Shown in pieces: positions 15,364 to 23,298 of a DNA stretch of 64,000 bases. How positions within the stretch are numbered: the first letter of the stretch is position 1; every line of letters starts with the position of its first letter. A model generated the notes under the pieces. That model was given only the letters and a program-made list of their open reading frames with translations, was not told the origin of the DNA and made no database searches. Where the stretch lies: positions 18,683-82,682 of the forward strand of contig JBBRYY010000002.1 in the NCBI GenBank assembly GCA_038237245.1, written 5' to 3'. The DNA comes from FEN-1250 sp038237245. Lineage in GTDB: Bacteria > Gemmatimonadota > Gemmatimonadetes > Gemmatimonadales > Gemmatimonadaceae. Made by a program: the position numbers and the translations under genes.

Positions 15364-15505
15364 TTCGAATACAAAGATTCGAGCTCGGCCACGTTCGCGC
15401 ACCGCGTTCGGCGTTGCGCGCCTTCGTCGTCGGTATTTTCCATCCACATTTTCGACTCGTCGCGGCGAGCCTAAAGACTCCGCGGTTTAGGAGAATCGCA
15501 ACCGT
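15364..15505 (+). promoter_or_regulatory. Structured rpsA leader, candidate S1 autoregulatory site
   Basis: The leader can form three hairpins: TCGAAT/ATTCGA (15365-15382), GGCG/CGCC (15410-15422) and CCTAAA/TTTAGG (15470-15475 with 15486-15491). The last stem takes up the AGG of the Shine-Dalgarno sequence TAGGAGAA. In E. coli, S1 represses its own translation through a leader with three hairpins; this layout is similar, but a homologous mechanism is inference. Confidence 0.45.
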
Positions 15506-17293
15506 ATGCCTGACCTAGAAGAAGAGACCACCCCAACAGCGACACTCTCGCAGCGCGACCAGCAGAAGGGGCAGCTGCGCCTTCTCGCCCACGGCGACAA
15601 CCGGTGGGACGAAGACGAGTATACGCCCGAGCAGGAAGCGGAGATGATCGAGCTGTACGCGGGCACGCTCGCGTCGATCGATGAAGGAGAGATCGTCAAG
15701 TCAAAGGTCCTGGAAATCCGGGACAACATGGTCATCCTCGACATCGGCTTCAAGTCCGAGGGCGCCGTTCCGCTCGAAGAGTTCAAGGATCATCCCGACC
15801 TCAAGCCAGGTGACGAGGTCGAGGTGTTGCTCGAGCATCTCGAAGACGCAGAGGGTTCGGTCGTTCTTTCGAAGAAGAAAGCCGACTTTATGCGCGTGTG
15901 GGAACGCATCCGTCAAGCGTACGAAACCGATCAGCCGGTGGAAGGCACGCTCGTCAAGAAGATCAAGGGTGGCGTGGTCGTCGACCTCATGGGCGTCGAC
16001 GCATTCCTTCCGGGTTCGCAGATCGCGCTTCGTCGCGTTCCGAACATCGACGAGCTGCTTGGTCAGAAGTACGAGTTCAAGATCATCAAGCTCAACAAGC
16101 GCCGTCGGAACATCGTCGTCTCGCGCCGCGTGATCCTCGAGGTCGAGCGGGCGGGCAAGCGCGAGAAGCTGATGAAGGAGCTCCAGAAGGACCAGGTGCG
16201 GAAGGGCGTGGTCAAGAATATCACGGACTTCGGCGCATTCATCGATCTCGGCGGCGTGGATGGGCTTCTCCACATCACCGACATGTCGTGGGGGCGCATC
16301 TCGCATCCGTCCGAGCTGGTGCACATCGGGCAGGAGCTCGAGGTCAAGATTCTCGACATCGATTGGGAGCGCGAGCGTATTTCGCTCGGTCTCAAGCAGC
16401 TGCAGAGCTACCCGTGGAAAGACGTGGCCGAGAAGTATCCGGTCGGCACGCGCGTCCAGGGGAAGGTCGTCTCGATCACCAACTACGGCGCGTTCATCGA
16501 GCTGGAGCCGGGGATCGAAGGACTGGTGCACATTAGCGAAATGAGCTGGACGCGCAACGTCCGCCACCCGTCGAAGCTCGTGTCGATCGGCGAAGTGATC
16601 GAGGCGGTGGTGCTGAAGGTCGATCCGAACGAAGAGAAGATCTCGCTCGGCATGAAGCAGACGGAGCAGGATCCGTGGGTCGTGCTGCCGTACAAGTACC
16701 CGGTGGGCACGCGCATCAATGGCAAGGTTCGCAACCTCACGAGCTTCGGTGCATTCGTCGAGATCGAGCCGGGTATCGATGGACTGATCCACATCTCCGA
16801 CATGAGCTGGACGAAGCGTGTGCAGCATCCGTCGGAAGTGGTGAAGAAGGGTGACGCGGTGGACGTCGTCATTCTCAACATCGACGCCGAGAACAAGCGG
16901 ATCTCGCTCGGGCTCAAGCAGGCGATCGAGGATCCGTGGCTGAGCATCGGTGAGAGCTATCCGGTGAACACGGATGTCAGCGGCCACGTCGTGCGCCTGA
17001 TGGACAAGGGCGTCGTCGTCGACATTGGCAACGACATCGAAGGCTTCGTTCCGATCTCGCAGCTCAACCTGGGCAAGCCGGTCGTGAATCCCGCGGACGA
17101 TGTGTACGAGGGGATGAAGTTCGACATGCGCGTGCTCGAGGTGGATCCGATTCATCGTCGGATCGTGCTGACGGTAACGAACGTGCCTGAGGATCAGCCA
17201 CCCCGTCCGGAAACGCCGAGCAAGGTGATTCCAATGGACGAGGAGAATGTGCCCGCTCCGATCGACATGGACGAGATTGACGCGATCGAGTAG
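15506..17293 (+). CDS. rpsA: 30S ribosomal protein S1
   Basis: 595 residues; ATG preceded by TAGGAGAA. It binds mRNA and helps unfold and place it on the small subunit. Six S1 (OB-fold) domains are visible at about residues 60-130, 147-212, 232-300, 317-387, 404-474 and 490-558. Domains 3-5 have the canonical Gly-Ala-Phe-Ile/Val-Glu...Gly-Leu-x-His-Ile-Ser/Thr core, domains 1, 2 and 6 are more divergent. An acidic N-terminal extension of ~55 residues precedes domain 1 and an acidic tail ends the protein. A perfect terminator follows. Confidence 0.97.
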   Translation: MPDLEEETTPTATLSQRDQQKGQLRLLAHGDNRWDEDEYTPEQEAEMIELYAGTLASIDEGEIVKSKVLEIRDNMVILDIGFKSEGAVPLEEFKDHPDLKPGDEVEVLLEHLEDAEGSVVLSKKKADFMRVWERIRQAYETDQPVEGTLVKKIKGGVVVDLMGVDAFLPGSQIALRRVPNIDELLGQKYEFKIIKLNKRRRNIVVSRRVILEVERAGKREKLMKELQKDQVRKGVVKNITDFGAFIDLGGVDGLLHITDMSWGRISHPSELVHIGQELEVKILDIDWERERISLGLKQLQSYPWKDVAEKYPVGTRVQGKVVSITNYGAFIELEPGIEGLVHISEMSWTRNVRHPSKLVSIGEVIEAVVLKVDPNEEKISLGMKQTEQDPWVVLPYKYPVGTRINGKVRNLTSFGAFVEIEPGIDGLIHISDMSWTKRVQHPSEVVKKGDAVDVVILNIDAENKRISLGLKQAIEDPWLSIGESYPVNTDVSGHVVRLMDKGVVVDIGNDIEGFVPISQLNLGKPVVNPADDVYEGMKFDMRVLEVDPIHRRIVLTVTNVPEDQPPRPETPSKVIPMDEENVPAPIDMDEIDAIE

Positions 17294-17314
17294 GCGATCG
17301 GTTCGCGAATGGAG

Positions 17315-17347
17315 AACGCCCCGCCGAAGTCTCTGGCGGGGCGTTTT
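17315..17347 (+). terminator. Rho-independent terminator of rpsA
   Basis: A perfect 11-bp GC-rich stem (17315-17325 with 17335-17345), 9-base loop, followed by TTTT. It begins 22 bp after the rpsA stop. Confidence 0.88.
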
Positions 17348-17395
17348 ACATCGGGATCGCCGGCGCTGGCATACTGTGTCGATGGCGAGCTCGGT

Positions 17396-17887
17396 TCAGC
17401 TATGGATTTGTCTGACACCTACGTACTTCCAATGACTGTCGAATACATCAGCGGTCTCGAAACCGGCCTGCAGCACTCTTGTGTCCTCCACACCGTATGA
17501 CGTTCCGAGAGTCACGACGTAAAGTGTGTAACTCGAGCGCTTCTCCAACTGCTTCAAATCGAAGGCCGCTGCCGCTTTCGCGCATATGGCTTCGTCCACG
17601 ACGAGGACGACCTGCGACGGCGTGACGGTCGCCAATCCCATTGTAGTTTTCTCTATTGTACCACCCATATCCGACTTCGCGACAAAGGCCTTGAAGTTAG
17701 CGATGAGCCGATCGCTCGTGGCGTTCTTGGGCCCGCAGCTTCCGATGATAGCCCGGGCATCGCGCGTGCCCGCCGTCACGGTCGCTGCATTCATCATGAG
17801 TAGAGCCGTCACGAGCAACATCGTTGCGAGTCGTCGTGACACTTTCGTGGCGGCCGCGCATACGGCTGCGTTCCTTGCATTTTTCAT
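17396..17887 (-). CDS. Small secreted protein of unknown family
   Basis: 163 residues with a clear signal peptide (basic start, Leu/Met/Val/Ala core at residues 20-35, Ala-x-Ala near residue 40). The mature domain has Val-Val-Asp-Glu-Ala-Ile-Cys, a Leu-Tyr-Val-Val-Thr-Leu-Gly-Thr-Ser-Tyr-Gly-Val strand, and a C-terminal Val-Phe-Asp-x-x-Trp-Lys-Tyr. This layout matches the truncated gene at 2-358, so both probably belong to one lineage-specific extracytoplasmic family. On the minus strand a TATACT hexamer lies about 45 bp upstream of the start. The role is unknown. Confidence 0.78.
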   Translation of the reverse strand: MKNARNAAVCAAATKVSRRLATMLLVTALLMMNAATVTAGTRDARAIIGSCGPKNATSDRLIANFKAFVAKSDMGGTIEKTTMGLATVTPSQVVLVVDEAICAKAAAAFDLKQLEKRSSYTLYVVTLGTSYGVEDTRVLQAGFETADVFDSHWKYVGVRQIHS

Positions 17888-18323
17888 GGGTCCCTCGTGC
17901 GTCCGGGTATGACGTTCGCGTCACCGCGTGCGGGAGTATAGCTCGCAGACGTGGCGGATGCTTGTGATCCGGATGTAATCCGACTCTTCGTCGGATCGCA
18001 TATTAATCGCTGGGCGGACGTCGACCAGCGAATTATTGTCCTCTACGACCACGTATACGCGCCCTTCGTATCGACGATCGGTTTGTTCGAGACGGCGCTA
18101 TCCGAAGCAGCCGCCGGGCTTGATTGCGCTTTTACAGCCAACTGCAAGACTAAGAATCGCTGCTAAAGGGAACGTGCATATCGACGTCTTCACGGCGACT
18201 GTGTGGGAAGCAATCGAGGAGGCTCCGCATGATTGGATCCGCTGCGGCAATGGAGTTGCAAGCGGGACGCAGTCCACCTTATCGTTTGCACAACAGATCT
18301 GTAAAGTTTTCCGGGACGTGCAA
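17888..18323. other. 436-bp intergenic stretch without a supported gene
   Basis: It separates the divergent secreted-protein gene and the S41 peptidase. A 71-codon rightward frame (17951-18166) exists but shows no family pattern or ribosome site and is probably chance. No strong repeat or terminator was seen. It should contain promoters for both flanking genes. Confidence 0.5.
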
Positions 18324-19664
18324 ATGAGCCGAATTGCGCATCTGGCACGTGTATTGTCCGTTGTTGCTTTTACATGCACGGTCTTCACGGCTTGCTCCGC
18401 ACCTGCAGCACGCGCCCAGGACATGAGCGGCCCCGAACGCAAGACGATGGAAGAGATGCTCCACGGCGTTCGTGGAGAGATCGCGAAGAGCTACTACGAC
18501 TCGACATACGGCGGAATGAATCTCGCCGCCGTATACGATTCCGCGGCCACGCGCATCCATGATGCGCATTCCGTCGACGCAGCGCTTGCCGCGATTGCGT
18601 GGTTCACCCTCGAGCTGCACGACTCGCACACATTCTTCGTTCCCCCGCCGCGCACGGTGCAGGCGGAGTATGGCTGGGAAATGGCGATGGTCGGCGATTC
18701 CTGCCTCGTGCTTCGGGTGAAGGCGGGCAGCGACGCGGAGCGCCAGGGCGTGCATCGCGGGGATCATGTGCTGAGCATCAATGGCATCACACCCACACGT
18801 CAGAATCTCTGGCAGATCAACTACCTCTTTTGGATTCTGAGCCCGCGGCCGAGCCTGCGAATCGTCGTGCGTGCCCCGGGAGGCGAGCCGCGCACACTCG
18901 ATCTCGCGTCGAAGGTGCGAGAGCGCAGCAAGATCGTCGATCTCACCGGCGCAGATGGCGGCCGCGATATCGGGCGGCTCGTGCGCGAAGGCGAGAGGGA
19001 AGAGGAGATGTACCGCGGAAAGACCATCGAGGTCGGCAACGACGTCCTCGTGTGGAAGATGCCCACATTCGAAGTTGGTGTCGACGAAGTTCACGACGCA
19101 TTCAAGCGCGCGCGCGGTCGAAAGGCGCTCGTCCTCGACCTTCGCGGCAACGGAGGCGGCTACGAACGTATTCTCCTGGAGATGATTGCGCGGCTCAACC
19201 ATGATGACGTCCAGGTAGGGAGAACGCGCGAGCGCAACAAGCTCACCAGCCTCCTAGCGAAGGGTGACGGGAAGGACGCGTTCGCGGGACAACTCTTGGT
19301 GCTGACCGACAGCCGCTCGGCATCCTCATCGGAAATTCTTGCCCGGAACGTTCAGCTCACAGGGCGCGGAAAGGTACTCGGCGATCGCACCGCAGGTGCC
19401 GTGATGCGTGCGAAATACCATTCCCTCAAGCTCGGCATGGAGACCGCCACCTTGTATGGGGTTCAGGTCACGGAGGCTGACCTAACGATGTCCGACGACG
19501 CGAGACTCGAAGGCGTGGGTGTCACTCCGGATGTGCTGCTTCTCCCGGCGGCCAGCGATATCGCCGCAGGACGTGACATCGTGTTGGCACGGGCCCTCAC
19601 GCTCGCCGGCGCGCCAACGGATCCTGAGCGAGCCAGTGCGCTCTACACCAGGAAGAAGCCCTGA
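18324..19664 (+). CDS. S41-family peptidase with PDZ domain, exported
   Basis: 446 residues from the ATG at 18324; upstream in-frame sequence lacks coding character. The N-terminus is a signal peptide, either lipoprotein type (Val-Phe-Thr-Ala-Cys at 24) or cleaved after Ala-Arg-Ala. A helical domain is followed by a PDZ domain (about 112-190, Gly-Val-His-Arg-Gly-Asp-His-Val-Leu-Ser-Ile-Asn) and the S41 protease fold with Leu-Asp-Leu-Arg-Gly-Asn-Gly-Gly-Gly. The nucleophile region is Ser-Arg-Ser-Ala-Ser-Ser-Ser-Glu. The CtpA-type catalytic Lys is replaced in Gly-Asp-Arg-Thr-Ala-Gly-Ala, so it is closer to the tricorn/IRBP-like branch. Confidence 0.9.
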   Translation: MSRIAHLARVLSVVAFTCTVFTACSAPAARAQDMSGPERKTMEEMLHGVRGEIAKSYYDSTYGGMNLAAVYDSAATRIHDAHSVDAALAAIAWFTLELHDSHTFFVPPPRTVQAEYGWEMAMVGDSCLVLRVKAGSDAERQGVHRGDHVLSINGITPTRQNLWQINYLFWILSPRPSLRIVVRAPGGEPRTLDLASKVRERSKIVDLTGADGGRDIGRLVREGEREEEMYRGKTIEVGNDVLVWKMPTFEVGVDEVHDAFKRARGRKALVLDLRGNGGGYERILLEMIARLNHDDVQVGRTRERNKLTSLLAKGDGKDAFAGQLLVLTDSRSASSSEILARNVQLTGRGKVLGDRTAGAVMRAKYHSLKLGMETATLYGVQVTEADLTMSDDARLEGVGVTPDVLLLPAASDIAAGRDIVLARALTLAGAPTDPERASALYTRKKP

Positions 19665-19716
19665 CGGCTCGCTCGTCGCTGGATACCCGCTCCGCCGGGC
19701 GCTACTTTCCCCCCTC

Positions 19717-21267
19717 ATGACGATGCGAGAGAAACTCGAGTTCCTCGAGCGCCACCGGACATCTTCCGAGGTGGGGGGCGGTGCCGCGCGACTGGCTGCG
19801 CAGCACGCCAAGGGAAAGCTCTCCGCGCGCGAGCGGCTCGACCTCCTGCTCGACGACGGCAGCTTCGTCGAGCTCGACCGCTTCGTCACCTCGCGCTCCG
19901 GCGCGAGCGGCGACGGCGACTCGAGCGTCTTCGGCGATGGCGTCGTCACCGGCTACGGCCGCATCGATGGACGTCTCGTGTACGTGTTCTCGCAGGACTT
20001 CACCGTCTTCGGCGGCTCGCTCTCCGAGGCGCACGCCGAAAAGATCTGCAAGGTGATGGACCTCGCCGTGCGAAACGGCGCTCCAATGATCGGACTCAAC
20101 GACTCCGGGGGCGCGCGCATCCAGGAGGGCGTCGTCTCGCTTGGCGGCTACGCCGACATCTTCCTGCGCAATACGCTTGCGTCGGGCGTGGTGCCGCAGA
20201 TCTCCGCGATCCTCGGTCCGTGCGCCGGCGGGGCCGTGTACTCGCCCGCGATCACCGACTTCGTCTATATGGTACGCGGCACGTCGTACATGTTCGTCAC
20301 GGGTCCGAACGTCGTGAAGACGGTGACGCACGAAGACGTGACCATGGAGGAGCTCGGCGGCGCGGACACGCACGCCTCGGTGTCTGGCGTCGCGCACTTC
20401 GCCTGCGATTCGGAGATCGCCTGTCTCCAGCAGATCCGCGATCTCTTCCGCTTCATCCCCTCGAACAACCTCGGCGAGTCGCCGCGCGGCAGTGGTAGAG
20501 ATCCGCGCGACCGCCGCGATGAGGCGCTGCTCGACATCGTTCCGGACAATCCGAACAAGCCGTACGACATGCACGACGTGCTGCGCCGCGTCATCGACGA
20601 TGGCGATTTCCTCGAGGTGCATCGCGACTACGGCGCGAATATCATCTGCGGCTTTGCGCATCTCGGGAGCCATGGCGTGGGTATCGTCGCCAATCAGCCG
20701 GCGGTGCTCGCCGGCGTCCTCGATATTCCGGCGTCGATCAAGGCCGCGCGCTTCATTCGCTTCTGCGATGCGTTCAACATCCCGATTGTCACCTTCGAGG
20801 ATGTTCCGGGCTTTCTGCCGGGAGTGAGCCAGGAGCACGGCGGTATCATTCGCCACGGCGCGAAGCTGCTCTACGCCTACTGCGAGGCGACGGTTCCCAA
20901 GCTCACCGTGATCACGCGCAAGGCATATGGCGGCGCGTACGACGTCATGAGCAGCAAGCACATCCGCGGCGATTTCAACATCGCGTGGCCCACCGCCGAG
21001 ATCGCGGTCATGGGCGCGAAAGGGGCGGTGGAGATTCTCTTCAAGCGAGAGATCGCCGAGAGCGACGATCCCGAGGCCGCGATGGAGGCGAAGGTGGCCG
21101 AATACAGCGAGCAGTTCGCGAACCCGTACGTCGCGGCGTCCCGCGGCTACGTCGACGATGTCATCGATCCTCGCGATACTCGCCCTCGTCTCATCGATGC
21201 GCTGGAGACCATGCGCGCCAAGCGCGACTCGAATCCGCCACGGAAGCACGGGAACATTCCACTCTGA
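19717..21267 (+). CDS. Acyl-CoA carboxylase, carboxyltransferase (beta) subunit
   Basis: 516 residues from the ATG at 19717 (a second ATG lies two codons later). It moves carboxyl groups from carboxybiotin to acetyl- or propionyl-CoA. It has the two crotonase-like halves of the family: Gly-Gly-Ala-Arg-Ile-Gln-Glu-Gly and Gly-Pro-Cys-Ala-Gly-Gly-Ala-Val-Tyr-Ser-Pro-Ala in the N-half, then Val-Pro-Gly-Phe-Leu-Pro-Gly and Lys-Ala-Tyr-Gly-Gly-Ala-Tyr-Asp-Val-Met in the C-half. The Asp at the substrate-pocket position after Tyr-Gly-Gly-Ala-Tyr favours propionyl-CoA in characterised relatives. With the biotin carboxylase and carrier downstream it forms a complete enzyme. Confidence 0.92.
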   Translation: MTMREKLEFLERHRTSSEVGGGAARLAAQHAKGKLSARERLDLLLDDGSFVELDRFVTSRSGASGDGDSSVFGDGVVTGYGRIDGRLVYVFSQDFTVFGGSLSEAHAEKICKVMDLAVRNGAPMIGLNDSGGARIQEGVVSLGGYADIFLRNTLASGVVPQISAILGPCAGGAVYSPAITDFVYMVRGTSYMFVTGPNVVKTVTHEDVTMEELGGADTHASVSGVAHFACDSEIACLQQIRDLFRFIPSNNLGESPRGSGRDPRDRRDEALLDIVPDNPNKPYDMHDVLRRVIDDGDFLEVHRDYGANIICGFAHLGSHGVGIVANQPAVLAGVLDIPASIKAARFIRFCDAFNIPIVTFEDVPGFLPGVSQEHGGIIRHGAKLLYAYCEATVPKLTVITRKAYGGAYDVMSSKHIRGDFNIAWPTAEIAVMGAKGAVEILFKREIAESDDPEAAMEAKVAEYSEQFANPYVAASRGYVDDVIDPRDTRPRLIDALETMRAKRDSNPPRKHGNIPL

Positions 21268-21773
21268 TGCCGCATCCAAGCAGCACACTCAGGCTCGGAG
21301 ACCGCGTTCCGTCATTCGTGCTTCGCGATGCGGTCTCGGACAGCACCTTCGATCTCGCATCGCTGCTCGCCGATCATCGCGGGCTGCTGCTCGTCTTTCA
21401 TCGCGGCATGTGGTGCCCGAGCTGCCGTCGCCAGCTCACGGAGCTCGAGAGCGCGCTGCCGAAGCTCGAAGCCGCCGGCATTCGCGTGGCCGCCGTGCTC
21501 GCGCAGGCGTGGTACCGCGTGCGCGTCTCGCTGGAGAAGGCCGGCGACCCATATCGATTCCCGATTCTCTGCGACGGCGATCGGAACGTCGTGAAGGAGT
21601 ACGGCGTATGGCATCCGCTCGGCATCGACGCGTTCAACAGCGCGCACCCCGCGTCCTTTCTCATCGACAGTACGGGCATCCTCCGCTACAGCTTCGTCGG
21701 CAGCACGCAGTTCCAGCGCGCGTCGATGAGTGAGATCCTTGCCGTCGCCGAACGCGAGCTGCGTGTTCAATAA
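21267..21773 (+). CDS. Peroxiredoxin/redoxin-like protein (AhpC/TSA fold)
   Basis: 168 residues; the ATG overlaps the upstream stop by one base. It shows the redoxin pattern: Leu-Gly-Asp-Arg-Val-Pro-Ser-Phe, then Val-Phe-His-Arg-Gly-Met-Trp-Cys-Pro-Ser-Cys-Arg-Arg-Gln-Leu near residue 50. The Cys-Pro-Ser-Cys pair suggests a thioredoxin-type disulfide or an atypical peroxiredoxin with both cysteines together. No signal peptide, so cytoplasmic. It is translationally linked to the carboxylase genes, perhaps protecting that pathway from oxidants, which is inference. Confidence 0.85.
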   Translation: MPHPSSTLRLGDRVPSFVLRDAVSDSTFDLASLLADHRGLLLVFHRGMWCPSCRRQLTELESALPKLEAAGIRVAAVLAQAWYRVRVSLEKAGDPYRFPILCDGDRNVVKEYGVWHPLGIDAFNSAHPASFLIDSTGILRYSFVGSTQFQRASMSEILAVAERELRVQ

Positions 21774-23298
21774 GCTCCTCATCGCGAATCGCGGTGAGAT
21801 CGCGCTGCGGATCGTTCGCGCCTGCCGGGAGCTCGGAGTCGGATCCGTCGCGGTGTTTAGCGATGCGGACGCTTCTGCGCCCCATGCGCGCGAGGCCGAC
21901 GAAGCGGTGAACATCGGCGCGGCGCCGTCGCGGGACAGCTACCTGCGCGCCGACAAGCTGATCGAGGCCGCGAAGCGCACGGGTGCACAGGCGATTCACC
22001 CCGGGTACGGCTTCCTTTCCGAGCGTGAGCACTTCGCACGCGCCGTCGTCGAGGCGGGGCTCGTCTTCATCGGCCCGCCCGCGTCCGCGATCGCAGCGGT
22101 GGGCAGCAAGACCGCTGCGCGCGCGCTCGCCGCGACCGCGAATGTGCCCGTAGTGCCCGGCACGACGAATCCTCTGCGCGACGCAGCGGAAGCGGTGGCG
22201 GTGGCCGAGACGCTCGGCTACCCCGTGCTACTCAAGGCGGCGGCGGGCGGTGGGGGGAAGGGAATGCGCATCGTGCGCGCGGCCGCGGAGCTCGCACCGG
22301 CGCTGGAGAGTGCGAAACGCGAGGCGATGGCGTCGTTCGGCGACGACGCCGTGTACGTCGAGAAGTACATCGCCGGTCCGCGCCACGTCGAGATCCAGGT
22401 CCTCGGCGACTCGTACGGCACGATGTACTCACTCGGCGAGCGCGAGTGCTCGATCCAGCGTCGGCATCAGAAGATGATCGAGGAGGCGCCGAGCGTTGCG
22501 GTGACGCCGGAGTTGCGCATGCGGATGGGCGAGACCGCGGTGCGAATGGCGAAGGCCGCGGGCTACGTGAATGCCGGCACGTGTGAGTTTCTACTCGACG
22601 CGGAGGAGAATTTCTACTTCCTCGAGATGAATACGCGGCTACAGGTCGAGCATCCCGTGACGGAGCTCGTGAGCGGTATCGATCTCGTGCAGTGGCAAAT
22701 CCGCATCGCCGCGGGGGAGCGGTTGCCGGCTGCGCCGCTGATGACCGAGCCACGCGGGTGGGCGATCGAGTGCCGGATCACGAGTGAGGATGCGGGAAAC
22801 GACTTCCTTCCGTCCACGGGCACCATTTCGTTTCTGCGCGTGCCCGGTGGGCCGGGGGTGCGCTGGGACGGCGGCGTCGGTGCGGGAAGCGAGATCGGGC
22901 TCCACTATGATCCGCTGCTCGGAAAGCTCATCGTGTGGGCGGCCACGCGCGACGCGGCCATCGCGCGCATGCGCCGCGCGCTGCTCGAGCTCACGATCGT
23001 CGGCGTCGAGACGTCGCGTGATTTCCATCTGCGCGTGATGGCTGATCCCGACTTTCAGCGCGGCGCCATCGACATCCAGTGGCTCGAGCGACGGCTGCCG
23101 TCGCTCACCGCCAACGACTCGACGCCGGACGGCGAAGTCGCGGTCGCAATCGCCGCGGCGCTGCTGGCCGAGCGCGAGCGCGCGGGGCGGCTGCGGACTA
23201 CCGTGAGCGCCGACGGCGAGGCCGGCGCTGGCGCGCCTGGATCGAGTAACGATGCCTGGCGCATCGCCGGCCTCCGCGACGGGCTGAGGCGACGCTGA
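21763..23298 (+). CDS. accC: Acyl-CoA carboxylase, biotin carboxylase subunit
   Basis: 511 residues from a GTG at 21763 that overlaps the redoxin gene by 11 bp; the next residues Phe-Asn-Lys-Leu-Leu-Ile-Ala-Asn-Arg-Gly-Glu are the universal family start. An ATP-grasp enzyme that carboxylates biotin with bicarbonate. Visible: Gly-Tyr-Gly-Phe-Leu-Ser-Glu, the ATP loop Gly-Gly-Gly-Gly-Lys-Gly-Met, Arg-His-Val-Glu-Ile-Gln, and Glu-Met-Asn-Thr-Arg-Leu-Gln-Val-Glu-His. It ends after the biotin carboxylase domain plus ~50 low-complexity residues; the carrier domain is a separate gene two genes downstream. accC is used in the broad sense. Confidence 0.93.
   Translation: MFNKLLIANRGEIALRIVRACRELGVGSVAVFSDADASAPHAREADEAVNIGAAPSRDSYLRADKLIEAAKRTGAQAIHPGYGFLSEREHFARAVVEAGLVFIGPPASAIAAVGSKTAARALAATANVPVVPGTTNPLRDAAEAVAVAETLGYPVLLKAAAGGGGKGMRIVRAAAELAPALESAKREAMASFGDDAVYVEKYIAGPRHVEIQVLGDSYGTMYSLGERECSIQRRHQKMIEEAPSVAVTPELRMRMGETAVRMAKAAGYVNAGTCEFLLDAEENFYFLEMNTRLQVEHPVTELVSGIDLVQWQIRIAAGERLPAAPLMTEPRGWAIECRITSEDAGNDFLPSTGTISFLRVPGGPGVRWDGGVGAGSEIGLHYDPLLGKLIVWAATRDAAIARMRRALLELTIVGVETSRDFHLRVMADPDFQRGAIDIQWLERRLPSLTANDSTPDGEVAVAIAAALLAERERAGRLRTTVSADGEAGAGAPGSSNDAWRIAGLRDGLRRR

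Noticed and set aside
15701..17155. Long leftward open frame inside rpsA (and similar long antisense frames elsewhere, e.g. 35971-38316).
   Set aside because: These mirror strong GC-rich coding on the other strand, are rich in His/Arg/Asp without any fold pattern, and overlap clear housekeeping genes.
17951..18166. 71-codon rightward frame ahead of the S41 peptidase.
   Set aside because: No ribosome site, no family pattern, and it ends in a Lys/Asn/Cys mixture typical of chance frames in lower-GC intergenic DNA.
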